Source: Ricinus communis (lineage: Eukaryota > Streptophyta > Magnoliopsida > Malpighiales > Euphorbiaceae). Taken from it: a stretch of DNA of 64,000 bases. The notes beneath the pieces were generated by a model that was given only the letters and a program-made list of their open reading frames with translations, ran no database searches and had not been told where the DNA came from. Of the stretch, positions 1 to 10,459 are shown in pieces (position 1 is the stretch's first letter; each line of letters opens with the position of its first letter). A program made the position numbers and the translations under genes. The stretch covers positions 21,769,582 through 21,833,581 of the forward strand of contig NC_063262.1 in NCBI RefSeq assembly GCF_019578655.1, read 5' to 3'.

Positions 1-2090
1 TAATTGAAAAAGGTAAGTATCGGTTTTTACATGAATCAACTGATTTATAGAGGAAATTAAAATTAGTTAATGTACTGCAATTCAATAGGAGATTATGAGA
101 TTTAATAAACCCACCGTGATCTCCGTATCATTATCACTCTTAATAGGAATCATGGAAGTAAGATATGTTCTTCACTCTTATATTTAAAAAATTTCAATTA
201 CTAATTATATTTTATATTTTATATTTTTTAATAATTCTATTTAAATTTAAAACTAAATATCTATATTTTTAATTTATTTCTAAAAATACATTTCAATAAT
301 AATTTTTAAAATTTTAAAATAAAAAAACTAACGTATCAAGTCAATTGTGCTTATTAGAAGAATAATATTTATAAACCGATAAAAAATTTATTATAAACTT
401 AATAATATTGTCATTAAAAATCTCATTATATATCTTTTTTCACAAATTTTATATTTAAATACAATAGATTTTTTACTAACTTACTAAATTCTTTTATATA
501 TCAAGTTAATAAAATTTTAAAAATTATTATCAAAAAATATTTTCAAAAATAAATTAAATATTTATTTTAAGATTGTAAAAATTATTAAAGAAAATCATTA
601 AAAATATAAAGTCTAAAATTTAATTAATAATTAGACTTATAAAAAAACATAATGACATAAAATATGAGATAAGATTTTAAACTACTTATTTTTAATCTAA
701 ATTTTGACTTTTTTCCGTCCTTTTGATTTTTAGCTATTGTTTGAGAAACGAAGAAATGTGGGGAAAGGAATGGAATTAAAGATAGGATTTGGAAGAAGTT
801 TTTTTATTTTATTTTCCATTGTACATAAACCTGCTCTATATCTTGTTTGTCATTATAATTGGAAAAATTAAAACATAACTGAAAAGTTAACAGTTTTTAT
901 TTTAAATCATTTTCACCATTTGCCAAATTATACTCAACTATTGATTCTTTTTGTTACATGAATTTGTCTCTCTTTTCTCACTTTCTTTTGACAATATTTA
1001 TATGTAAGTATGGCTTCTTTTTTTAAAAAGAATTTTGACCCTATATTTTATTTTTGCTTTTAATCTTTTAATGGGTAACAGAAAATTTGTGTAAATATAA
1101 ATAGTTTTAGAGTGGGTGTGCTGGTCACCTCTGCGGTACTCCTACTCATATGTTGTTACGTTGGAGGGCAGAATTGTAAGAAAAGGTAGAGAGTATCAGT
1201 ATAAATTAATCATGATGATGAAATTGGACCGACTCATCAGGTTAAAAAATAGAAAAAACAAAGTCATGGGTTTTCTTGATTACCCCAATCAATCAATCTA
1301 AGATGGGTGGTCCTATATAATATCATATCATAATCATCATCTCGAATTAGTAAAAAGCAACATAACTATGGCAAACCAAAGCAAAAAAATAAATCACTTG
1401 CATATCAAAAGTATAAACTAGTGCCAAACAGAATTGGTTTTTTAAATATACAAATGAAAGAGACGTCCCTTTGTTTTTCTGAACTTTTTCCCTGCTCCTT
1501 AGGTTAAAAGAAAAAAAAGAAAGAAGAGACGTTATTTTTTTGAGAACATGGTCAAACAATTGTCACTTCTTAGCTAAAAACGTCTCTTTTCTTTTGAAAA
1601 AAAGAATTATATGTATTGTATATTTAACTTTAAATTCTTATAGTCAAGATGTACTATTTTTATTTTTATGCATGAGATATTTATATTTATTAATTAATCA
1701 CTGTTGGATACCGCTATTAATTATATTATTATTTTAAATGTGAGTGTAAATCAATAAGCTCAAATTACTCTAGAAAATCCACATGTACACATGTCTTTTT
1801 ATATCTTCATCCAGTTTATAATAAGTTTGACATTTAATGCTGCTATTTTGTTACTAAAATATAACTCAGATAATTTATGACTTGAGTGAAGGATTTTATA
1901 CAACTAAATTTTATCATGGGATTTTATAATAAATTTGTTAGAAAAAAAAATTAAAAAAGAAGAAACTATATTTGAGGTAAAGCTAATATATAAGTATTTT
2001 CCATTGATTCAATTGTTATTGTTAATTAATAGTCTTCTTCCTTTTTTTTTTTGTCATTTCAGAACAAATAATAAAATATTTATGAAAATT
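1..2090. other. AT-rich intergenic DNA, no gene seen
   Basis: Both strands carry only short open frames without recognisable motifs. Base composition is very AT-rich with long runs of A and T. A slightly more GC-balanced patch at about 1110-1340 contains a 61-codon open frame that resembles no family I know. I see no RNA gene here. Confidence 0.5.
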
Positions 2091-2099
2091 AATTTTGAA

Positions 2100-2900
2100 C
2101 CACAATTAAATTAGACAACATGTTATATTTTTATGGAAAAAAGTTATTGAGGGGATAGAGCATATAAATATTGTATACTTATGGATATCTGAAACAATAC
2201 TTAGAAAAGCACGAGACGGAGTTGTCCGACCACTCACTCCGGGAGCTAAATCAATAATGGTATTATGAAAGAAAGAGTGTATTGATTGTAGAAAAACAAA
2301 TGTATCTGACATGTGTCACAATCCTTTATATAGGGACTGAAAATCTTCTAATACTACAAGGAGTAGGACTTCATGAACGCAAAGTCCTATAATCCTGTTA
2401 GGATTAGTTTTTCCGGTTATACAACAGAATCCTAGATTTGGTTGGATTACTCAGCTAGAATCTGATCATGACTTGGTCTCTAAGATTTTTAGTTGTACTT
2501 AGATTTGGACATACTCAACTTCGTGTTTTAGGCTGTAACAACTTAATATTTATGCTCAGTTGAATATTTTGAATTTCAAAAAGTTTGATAGGTGAAGAGA
2601 TTGAAATATCTTCTAACGTTTAGTATGTCATATTTGTTATAATGAGCGTGATTTCTCATTTAGTGCTTCTCCAAATGACCATGAACTCCCTACATCCTAG
2701 AACATTCTTTTGATAACCTAAAGGTTATTTTGGTTTTTACTGAAATGTCATAAAGCTTTTCTTCTTCTCTTTTTGCATATTTTATTGTTTCTGCAAGTTG
2801 CTATCCTTTAAATCGTATTTTAGCCTTTTGCTTTTCTACTTTTTTGCTCTTTTCACGTTGTGCTATATTTTGCCTTCGCCTTGTCATATTTATACTATAA
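2100..2900 (+). other. Possible LTR or promoter region of the adjacent gypsy remnant
   Basis: This stretch is less AT-biased than its surroundings and carries a TATA-like TATATAG at 2327-2333 on the + strand. It lies beyond the 3' end of the minus-strand gypsy pol fragment and upstream of the plus-strand ORF at 3.7-4.9 kb, so it could be LTR or promoter sequence of that element. I could not find a matching second LTR in the window, so this is inference from position only. Confidence 0.25.
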
Positions 2901-3699
2901 CTTATCACTAGTAAGTTTCTTGTGCTTTTTCCACTCACTTCTTTTATTTTGGCTTTTTATTTTCTCAAAATTGTGGCATCTTGTTTTCGTAGAGTTATCT
3001 CAAACACGTTCTCAAAATTTTGTCTTTGAGTTTGTTAGCAAAGAGTAGCTTATCCAAACTCACTCTCAGAATTCTACTATCGAGTTTATCAATAAAGACG
3101 GGCCTTCCTCTCATCAAGAAGAGGCTGAAAACCTCGATTCTTCCCTTGAGAATAATTATCATTTTTATCCATCTATAATGAGCCTTTCTTGCCTGAGTCA
3201 TCTCCAAGCACGATATAAAATACCTTTCGAGTTTGTCCTTAAAGAGTGTCCAAGCATTTCCTCAATAATACTACGCTTGAGGTCGGCCATATTATTCTCT
3301 ATAAGGATAATTTGAAAACCGGTCTCATATTATCCTTAGATAGCTTTATAAAATTTGCGATTTTAGATACAAATATATTCATAGCTCAAAGCCATCTGAA
3401 CTCTATTCGCCTTTTGTTGCTTTTAAGCAACTTTGTAAAAAATTTAACATTATCCCTGCTCCATATTTCTTTTCCATTTTTTATTTGGTTGCTCAGGCAA
3501 CCGATTTTGCCTTCATATACCTTAGGGCCTACTTTGGCTATAAGATTTTAGAAGGTATTGTCTCCTCCATTCATAATTGGCGTGATCAATGTTTAGTTAG
3601 TTGGTCACTTTATCCACTTTAATAACCTTCTAAGAAGGTGGCATCTCCCCCCTCCTAGAAAACTGATGAAACTTAATACAAAAGAGGATGCATTAAATA

Positions 3700-4950
3700 A
3701 ACAGACCTTAATGAGTGTTAGGAAGAAAGGAACTCTCTTCCAGTCTCTCCTCTAATTTCTCAGTACTTAGCTGATCTTGAAGCACCCGAACAAGAGGTTG
3801 AGCTGGCTCTTCAGGTATACTTACTTAGTACTTCTTATACGGTGTGGCTTTATTTTTCGCTCATTAAATCTTGATATGATTTGTAATTTATTTTTACAGT
3901 GATTGATTTAAAGCAGCTAAATAGGACTAAGGCTAATAAAGGTAAGAAAGTTATTGGCTCGGGCTTTGCTCCACCTGCTCCATGACCTAGCCATCCTAAG
4001 CTTAAAACTCTAGAGAGCATATTGGTTTTGCCTATGCCAACCTTGATGGTATTTACCCAGACTTTCGATCAATCTTTGGTGCTGAGCTCTCTTCTAGCTT
4101 CGATCTTCGGAAAGCGTCCTCGGTTAATAGACAAGGATGATTGTATTGAAGTGGAGATTCCTCACTCATCCACCCGGTTTCCTAATCCTCGACTCTTTGT
4201 TGAGAAGAAATATAGCATGACACTTATTATACAGACATTGCCTCTAGCTAAGGAACTCATAGGTCTGATCAGCTTCAGGTAAGACTTGAAGGAGCTGGAG
4301 AACGTTCATCCTGCTGATCTTCATGCTCACCAAATGTCTCTTATCTTACAAGTATACCTTTATTTTTTACTTTAGTCTTTGATTCTTTTTCCTTTTTTTC
4401 TGAATTAACACTTTATAGGTTGTAACTATTGGTAATGCTTGGAAGCATTATGAGAGGTAGTTAAGCGAGCAAGCTTCTCATGATCTGACTTGGGCTAAGA
4501 TCACCAAGTATATCCTCCAAAAGTAGTGTGAAGACTTCTCTGCCAAGGAGAAGAGATAGGATTTTGAGCTTTGAGCTAATGCCACTACTCAGTTCAACAT
4601 GATTGCGACTAAGAGAAAGACTTTCGACCAACGCGTTGCTGAGTTGGAGTTAGAGTGTGCTGCCATTACTTCCAAGCAGGCTTACCAGACTTTGATTAGC
4701 AAGAATCTTAAAGCTGAAAATAAGGATTTTTATGTCAAGCTATCCTTTCTCTTTAATAGTTATGAAGAGGTGATCATCAAAAGTAAGTTTAGTGATGTTG
4801 ATATGAGCTTCCTTGATGACTTAGATATTAAGGAGATTAAAAACTAGGGTTGTGAGAAAGCTGCACAGACTCAGACTATTCTCGATAATAAGGATAGAGG
4901 GCAAGATGAAAATGCAGATGATGAGGTAACTTTAGGCTCTAATGTAAACC
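3700..4950 (+). pseudogene. Decayed intron-bearing ORF, possible antisense ORF of a Tat-type Ty3/gypsy element
   Basis: Three coding-like blocks are separated by two short GT-AG spacers at 3815-3899 and 4352-4418; both donors read GTATAC. The block ending at 4351 and the block starting at 4419 are in phase, and the frame runs on into an 82-codon open stretch at 4599-4847. That stretch is rich in charged residues, looks coiled-coil-like and is followed by an acidic tail. Several in-frame stops (for example just after 4282, and four between 4419 and 4599) show it is dead. It points opposite to the gypsy pol fragment at 5.6-6.8 kb and lies downstream of that fragment's 3' end. Antisense ORFs in exactly that place are described for Tat-lineage elements. 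I do not recognise a catalytic domain. It could instead be an unrelated captured gene fragment. Confidence 0.45.
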
Positions 4951-5639
4951 TCCTTCAGAAGATGACTTAAATGTAAATGGCAACCTTACTGAGGCTAGGG
5001 ACATTATTAATAATGAGTCTCGAGCTTAAATATCTTTATAATTCGCTTGCTCTTTATCAATGAAATCTTTTTTTCTCATTTTCTCTGATTGCCTTCTTGC
5101 TTTTTTGGGGTATTTGTCTAAGTGTTGAAGCTCAGTTGCTTCTCTTGATTTTTTCTTTTCTTTGTATAAAATTTTTCTAAGTGTAATGACTTGGTAATCC
5201 CCCTTGATCGATATACCAAATAAAACTAGGCGAACTTCCATAGTCATTTTCTTGTCATTTTTTCATACTTAAGTGCAATACCTCAGTAATTTTTAAGCTT
5301 GGTGCATCTAAATCAGTGTCTTCAAGTGGTGCACTGATAATGTGCTTAAGTTCTCTATGTTGAGTTCGTGCACATAGATCGGTGTCTTTAAGATATGCAT
5401 TGATAATGTGCTAAGTGCTCTATGTATCAACGTCTTTAGAATACGCATTGATAATATGTGTTGAAGTAATACTTTATTTGATGATGTAGCAAAAAACATA
5501 TTTACACTTTAAGATGCTTTTAAGCTTTTCTGATCATTTATTAGTAGTACTTCTTAAGTACCTAAATATTCCATGACCGAAGAAGCTCTCTACCTGCCAT
5601 GTTTGTCATTATGTATACTCATTCTTTTAGTAATTTAAC

Positions 5640-6800
5640 GATCTTGTATAGGCCTTCTTAATTGGATTGCAATTTTCTAACACTGGCTCCTCCTTTACTG
5701 ATGTCAGCTCTTCTCATTACATGCTCGCCTTTTGCGAATGACCTGAGTATGCCTTTCTTATCATGGTACTTAGCCATCTTGTGCTTGTAAGCTTCATTCT
5801 TTATGTTGACTTTTGCCTTTTTTTCTTCCAACAAGTCCAAGCATAGCCTCATGTAATCCTTACTTTTCTTTTCGTCAAAGCATTGTATCCATAAGGTCGG
5901 CATTCCCATCTCAACTGGGATAACTACTTATGCTCCATTAGCCAATTTAAAAAGTATTTCATTAATTGTTATTCTTGGTGTTGTTCTATACGACAAAAGA
6001 ACACTATAAAGCTCTTCAACCCATCTGCCTTTTCTTTCATCTAGCCTTCTTTTGAGCCCTTAGAGGATTATTTAGTTTGTGACTTCTGTTATCCCATTAG
6101 TATAGAGATGAGAAATAAAGGTAAACCTTATGTTGATCTTCATCCGGATATAGAAGCCCTTGAAAAGGACTACATTGAACTTATTCAAAAGATTTAAGGA
6201 TTAAATTGGCTGTAAAAGTTTAAAAAAGCCAAATTGAACCTGACTGCAAAGTTTGAGGGAAAAACTTAACCTTCTTCTCTTTTTAGTGATAGTCACCACA
6301 GCTTCTGCTTCAACCCACTTTGTAAATTTGTACGAGCTTTTTTGCTTCTTCATGAATGGTCAACCAAAAATACCCTTGGAGGTTGCTTTTCTTTGCAATG
6401 GTGCTTATTACTTTATAAGCTTTGTAAGTTCCTTCGTGAATCTTTTTGAGGATGTATTCCACTTTTCCATTTGTGACACATCTGGAGTAAGGATGAGATG
6501 GAGACTTTCGGTATAGTATACCCTTCTAGAAAGAGTACATGGTTGAGGTATTTATATATCTTGGTTGTTGCATTCTTTTCCTCTAGGAGCTTTCGCTCTT
6601 CAAGGTATTAGATGATTTCCTGCATCCATAAATCATATTCTTCAATAACCAGTACTTCTTCTTTTGTTATATTGGCGCTTTCAAGTATGTAGAATGACAC
6701 ATTGTTGCTCGATTTGCCTTGGGAGGCTAGCTTGGCTAGGCAATTTGCCTATTTATTCTCATCTCGCGGGACTTGGATTATACTCCATTAGCATCCATTG
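5640..6800 (-). pseudogene. Ty3/gypsy pol remnant: RNase H end, integrase core and integrase C-terminus
   Basis: On the minus strand, from right to left, I can read three parts. The first is a degraded RNase H/linker segment (about 6560-6790) with the phrase VPRDEN followed by ANCLAKLAS, typical of the end of gypsy RNase H. The second is a badly frameshifted integrase core. The third is the integrase C-terminal part, including RWVEELYSVL at about 6010-6040 and an 83-codon open frame at 5658-5909 with EAYKHKMAKYHDKK, characteristic of plant gypsy integrases. Reverse transcriptase and gag are not found to the right, so the element is truncated near 6.85 kb. Many stops and frame changes make it inactive. 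The C-terminal phrases resemble Tat/Retand-type elements more than chromoviruses; no chromodomain is visible. Confidence 0.7.
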
Positions 6801-6939
6801 TCTTAACTTCCTATTAACATATTTTTTGAACCTTAAGGGTTATTAGTTCTATTTTGATGGTCATAAATAATTAAGGTTAACTAACTTTTTTTGAGTGTTT
6901 ATGTGCAAGGAAAGGAGTTTGATTTTTCTACGTCAGGGT

Positions 6940-7480
6940 AGATTCACACTCGTGAAATTTTATTCACGGCTATAATACTCTATTTCCAGCCTTGAAGAAA
7001 AGTTTCCAGCCATGAAGAATTCATAATAAAAAGGACAGTAGCGCTCACGGTTTCTTTTTCATTCATAAAAATGAGGATTCATGGCCATGAACCAAGTTTC
7101 ACGCCCATGAAGAATCCTCTCCTCCCAACACTTGAAGAAATCACAGGAGAAGTCATGGCCAATATTCCTACTTGTGAAGCTAAAATTTATGACCATGAAT
7201 AAATCTTCTTAGCCGTGAAAGAGAATATTCCAAGCAATGAAGAAAGATTCACGCCCATGAAAGATGTCAACTCTCTAAATCTTCAAAAATCACAGTAGGG
7301 TTCACAGCCAAAGTTACCAATTATGACAGCCGAGGTTCCTAACCATGAGCAAAATTTTTCAACCGTGAAAGCAGACCTTCCTAGCCATGAGCATTTGCTC
7401 ACGCCCATGACAGGTTTCAATTTTTTAAATCTATTTTTCGCATTGAGGCTTCATGGCCGTGAATGATTCTTCTCACCCAT
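6940..7480. repeat. Array of quasi-palindromic TTCAYGGCCRTGAA-like motifs
   Basis: Variants of a 14-base near-palindrome recur at irregular spacing. Clear examples are TTCATGGCCATGAA (about 7081), TTCACGCCCATGAA (about 7097 and 7249), TTCATGGCCGTGAA (about 7449) and CTCACGCCCATGAC (about 7399), with many half-sites GCCATGAA or GCCGTGAA between them. Spacing is not constant, so this is not a simple tandem repeat. It sits between the gypsy pol remnant and LTR-like sequence and probably belongs to a retroelement terminal or leader region. Confidence 0.55.
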
Positions 7481-8200
7481 GAAGCTACATTTAAAAAGAT
7501 TGTTAAAACGATTATATTTGTATTTAGTGAGAGTACAACAATCTATTTTACCCAGAATTATTTAAGTTTCATTTCTAATAGTTCTAGGTCAAGAAAGAAC
7601 ATTTATTTTGAGCCCCCCATTTGTATTTTACTCTCAAAAATCTTAAAATCTTCATCTTTTTCATCTTGTATTAAAAACTCAAGATTGGGTTTGAATCTTT
7701 GAGTAGTTGAGTAATTAATTCTTATACTCAAAGCTCAAAAGGGTTAGATTGAGTATTTTTTGTAAGGGATTAACAACTCTTATAACTAAGATTAAAAATT
7801 TTAGATTGAGTTAGAATATGAGCCTAGGAATTAAAGTGTGAGCCTTTAAGAAAATACTTAAAATTGTTCTTAGCCTTGTATAAAAATATAAATAAAGTTA
7901 GGTTGTAATTCTATTTGATAGTGGAAATCTTAAAGGAATTATTGAAGAGTGGATATAGAAAAGTGTTGGTCGAACCACTATAAAATCTTTGTATAGTGAG
8001 TTGTGCTTGATTACTTATTTAGTTTGATTTATTTTTGGATTTTTAATTCCAACCAATTTACCCCCACTCTTGATTGCTACTAGAATTACAATAGTCTTTG
8101 TCTAATCTATATACTTCGCAAGGTGAGGGTCTTTCACCTAAAAAAATGTCCACCGTTTTGGTTGATTACCAGCTGTGAATCACCGATGATGCTTAGATGC
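7480..8200. other. LTR- or leader-like retroelement sequence
   Basis: No coding potential. The block ends with a C-rich phrase (ACCCCCACTCTTGATTG at about 8061) that resembles sequence often seen near plant LTR-retroelement transcript ends. It is contiguous with the palindromic motif array. I could not find its partner repeat in the window, so the assignment rests on resemblance only. Confidence 0.25.
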
Positions 8201-9010
8201 CCAGCTTAGGCTATTAGTGTGATCCCTATAAAAATAAAAAGTATAAAGAATAATATCATAAAAATAAATATTCATATGTAATGATACAAATTGAATATAC
8301 AACTATAAAAAAATATATTGTAATATAAAATATATTTATTTTGTGCCTATTTAGTAATTCTTCTTCCATATCCGTATGTACATATATAAATTGGTTCTAG
8401 ATATTAATTTAAATTGATAAGTCAACATAACAATAGAAATTAACATTAAAAAAACATAGATAAATTTATTATTGTATTATGAATAACAATAAAAGTTGTG
8501 TTTAGTAAATAAAGGTATATAATTTAAAGAGGATAATGTTAAAAATTAACAAAGAGGATATATAAAAATAATATCACCAGTTGACCAAAAGCTAGAGGAG
8601 TTTATCCTATCAATTGTTATTTTAATTTGAATCAGCTACCGGCAACTGATATTAAATTCTTATCTAACAGGTTTTGTTAAGCTATTGGGTATAAATCGGC
8701 TAACATCTAGTCCCAATAGCTTTAACCAAACACTCTCTTAATTTATATTTTTATTATTAATTTTGTAGATAATTATAAAAAATATTCTTCATTTATTGAT
8801 ATAGGTGTCATCATATATAATTAACTTTCATATCTTTTATTCTAAAATTACAACTTTTATAGAAAATTTAATGAAAATATTTAAAAAAAGTGATATAAAC
8901 TAATTAAATTAACTAAAAACATCTATATTCTAATTCGCACAAGAATTTAAAATAGACTATTAAATTAGAACAGAGATGATATATTATTGGCAAAGCTATT
9001 AGTTAAAAAA
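8200..9010. other. AT-rich intergenic DNA
   Basis: Nothing coding is visible. A mixed-composition patch at about 8575-8740 looks like the end of a small transposon but has no clear terminal repeats. Confidence 0.4.
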
Positions 9011-9011
9011 T

Positions 9012-9660
9012 GTAGGGTAGCCATAGGCCGGTTCAAAACGAATTAGAATTGAACTTGAAATCGGTTCAAAATTGGCCTTGAACTGGTCAAACTCGGAATC
9101 GAGCTCGAACTGGCGTGAAATTGTGGAAGGACGGTTTAAGGTCATTTTCCCTTTAGATAGAACTAGGATTTACGATTTCGATTTCGAATATGTAAAATTA
9201 GAAATTTAGTTAAATTAATATATAATTAATATAATATTATATATTTAATATTTAATGATTATATAACTAATATTTAATAATAATTTGATTAAGTTAAAGC
9301 TTTTTTTTTAAATATGTTGGATTAAATGTAATTAATACTTAATGATTATATAACTAATAATTAATAATAATTTGATTAAGTTAAAGCTTTTTTTTAAATA
9401 TGTATGAATATGTTGGATTAAATATAATTAATAGTTAATGATTATATAACTAATATTTAATAATAATTTGATTAAGTTAAAGCTTTTTAAAAAATAAAAT
9501 ATGTATGAATATGTTGGATTAAAATTATGAATCAAAACCAGTCAAATCTGAACTGGCCCTAAACCACCCAAAGGGTTATTCCAGTCTAGTTCCAATTGCC
9601 ATGGAACCGTAAACCGTCGATTCGAATCAAAACCGACGGCTCCTAAACTGTGGCTACAAA
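9012..9660. mobile_element. Non-autonomous hAT-like element with short inverted ends
   Basis: The left end carries GTAGCCATAG (9017-9026) and the right end its near inverse CTGTGGCTAC (9648-9657). The subterminal parts are GC-richer and full of GGTT/AACC and GAACTGG phrases, a composition common in plant hAT-type non-autonomous elements. The centre is very AT-rich and carries a tandem array. There is no ORF. The flanking target duplication is not clear, so superfamily assignment is tentative. Confidence 0.45.
9225..9515. repeat. Three-copy tandem repeat of about 87-96 bp
   Basis: The phrase AAGTTAAAGC recurs at 9291, 9378 and 9474, each time preceded by TTAATGATTATATAACTAAT-type sequence and followed by a T-run. 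The units differ by small indels. The array lies inside the hAT-like element. Confidence 0.8.
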
Positions 9661-10097
9661 GTAAATATTTTATAACATCTTTAATGTAAGTTTCTGAATT
9701 AGAAAAAAATAACTCTTGTAATACATAACTTTTCCCTTCTCCAAGTCTTGAGTAACTCTTTGTGCATGTAGCTTATTTGACTTAAATAGGTACTTAATAA
9801 GTTCTAGTTGTGTCGATCTAAGAAGACCGATTAGAGTGTTTCTGGCAAAAATAGCTTCTCCGTATTATTTTCATGAGGCGAAGGCTACTGTATTAATTAC
9901 TCATCTAAGTTGAGTTGATTATTTATTTTTCCATTCTCGGATTTCTATATAGTTAAAAGATTGAAAATTAATAATTATAAATAGTATTAATTTTTACATT
10001 TAATTTTTTTTAAGATTTTTTAATTTTAATCATTAATTTTATTAACATTTTAATTTAGTCATTTTACAATTAGAAATGGACACATACAATAATAGCC

Positions 10098-10275
10098 AAT
10101 ATAAAGCTTAGCTTAAGTGGCAAAATCGTTCACTCTTTGAAAGTCAGGGGTCTAGAGTTTAAATCATTTTTTATGCACTAAGTGAGTTTTTACTTTTATG
10201 GCAAGTGTAATAAGATGACTATATCTTGTTGTATAGTTCATGGCTTGTTGATTCCCAATGAATAAAAAAAAAATT
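10098..10275 (+). mobile_element. tRNA-derived SINE remnant
   Basis: A box-A-like TAGCTTAAGTGG (10109-10120) is followed about 35 bases later by a degraded box-B-like AGAGTTTAAATC (about 10154-10165), the internal promoter layout of RNA polymerase III SINEs. The element runs on for about 100 bases and ends in an A-rich tail at about 10261-10275. The box B has lost its central CG, so it is probably transcriptionally dead. A target duplication is not obvious. Confidence 0.55.
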
Positions 10276-10393
10276 AATAACAAAATGATTAAAAAATATA
10301 TTATATAATAATTAAATTAGAATTAGAATTAAATAATTAAAATGTAACAAATTAAAAATTTATAATTAAAATAAAATAAAGTATAAAACAGTT

Positions 10394-10394
<1 letters not shown>

Positions 10395-10458
<64 letters not shown>
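10395..10458. repeat. (TTA)n microsatellite, about 21 units
   Basis: Uninterrupted TAT/ATT trinucleotide repeat of 64 bases. Likely length-polymorphic. Confidence 0.95.
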
Positions 10459-10459
<1 letters not shown>

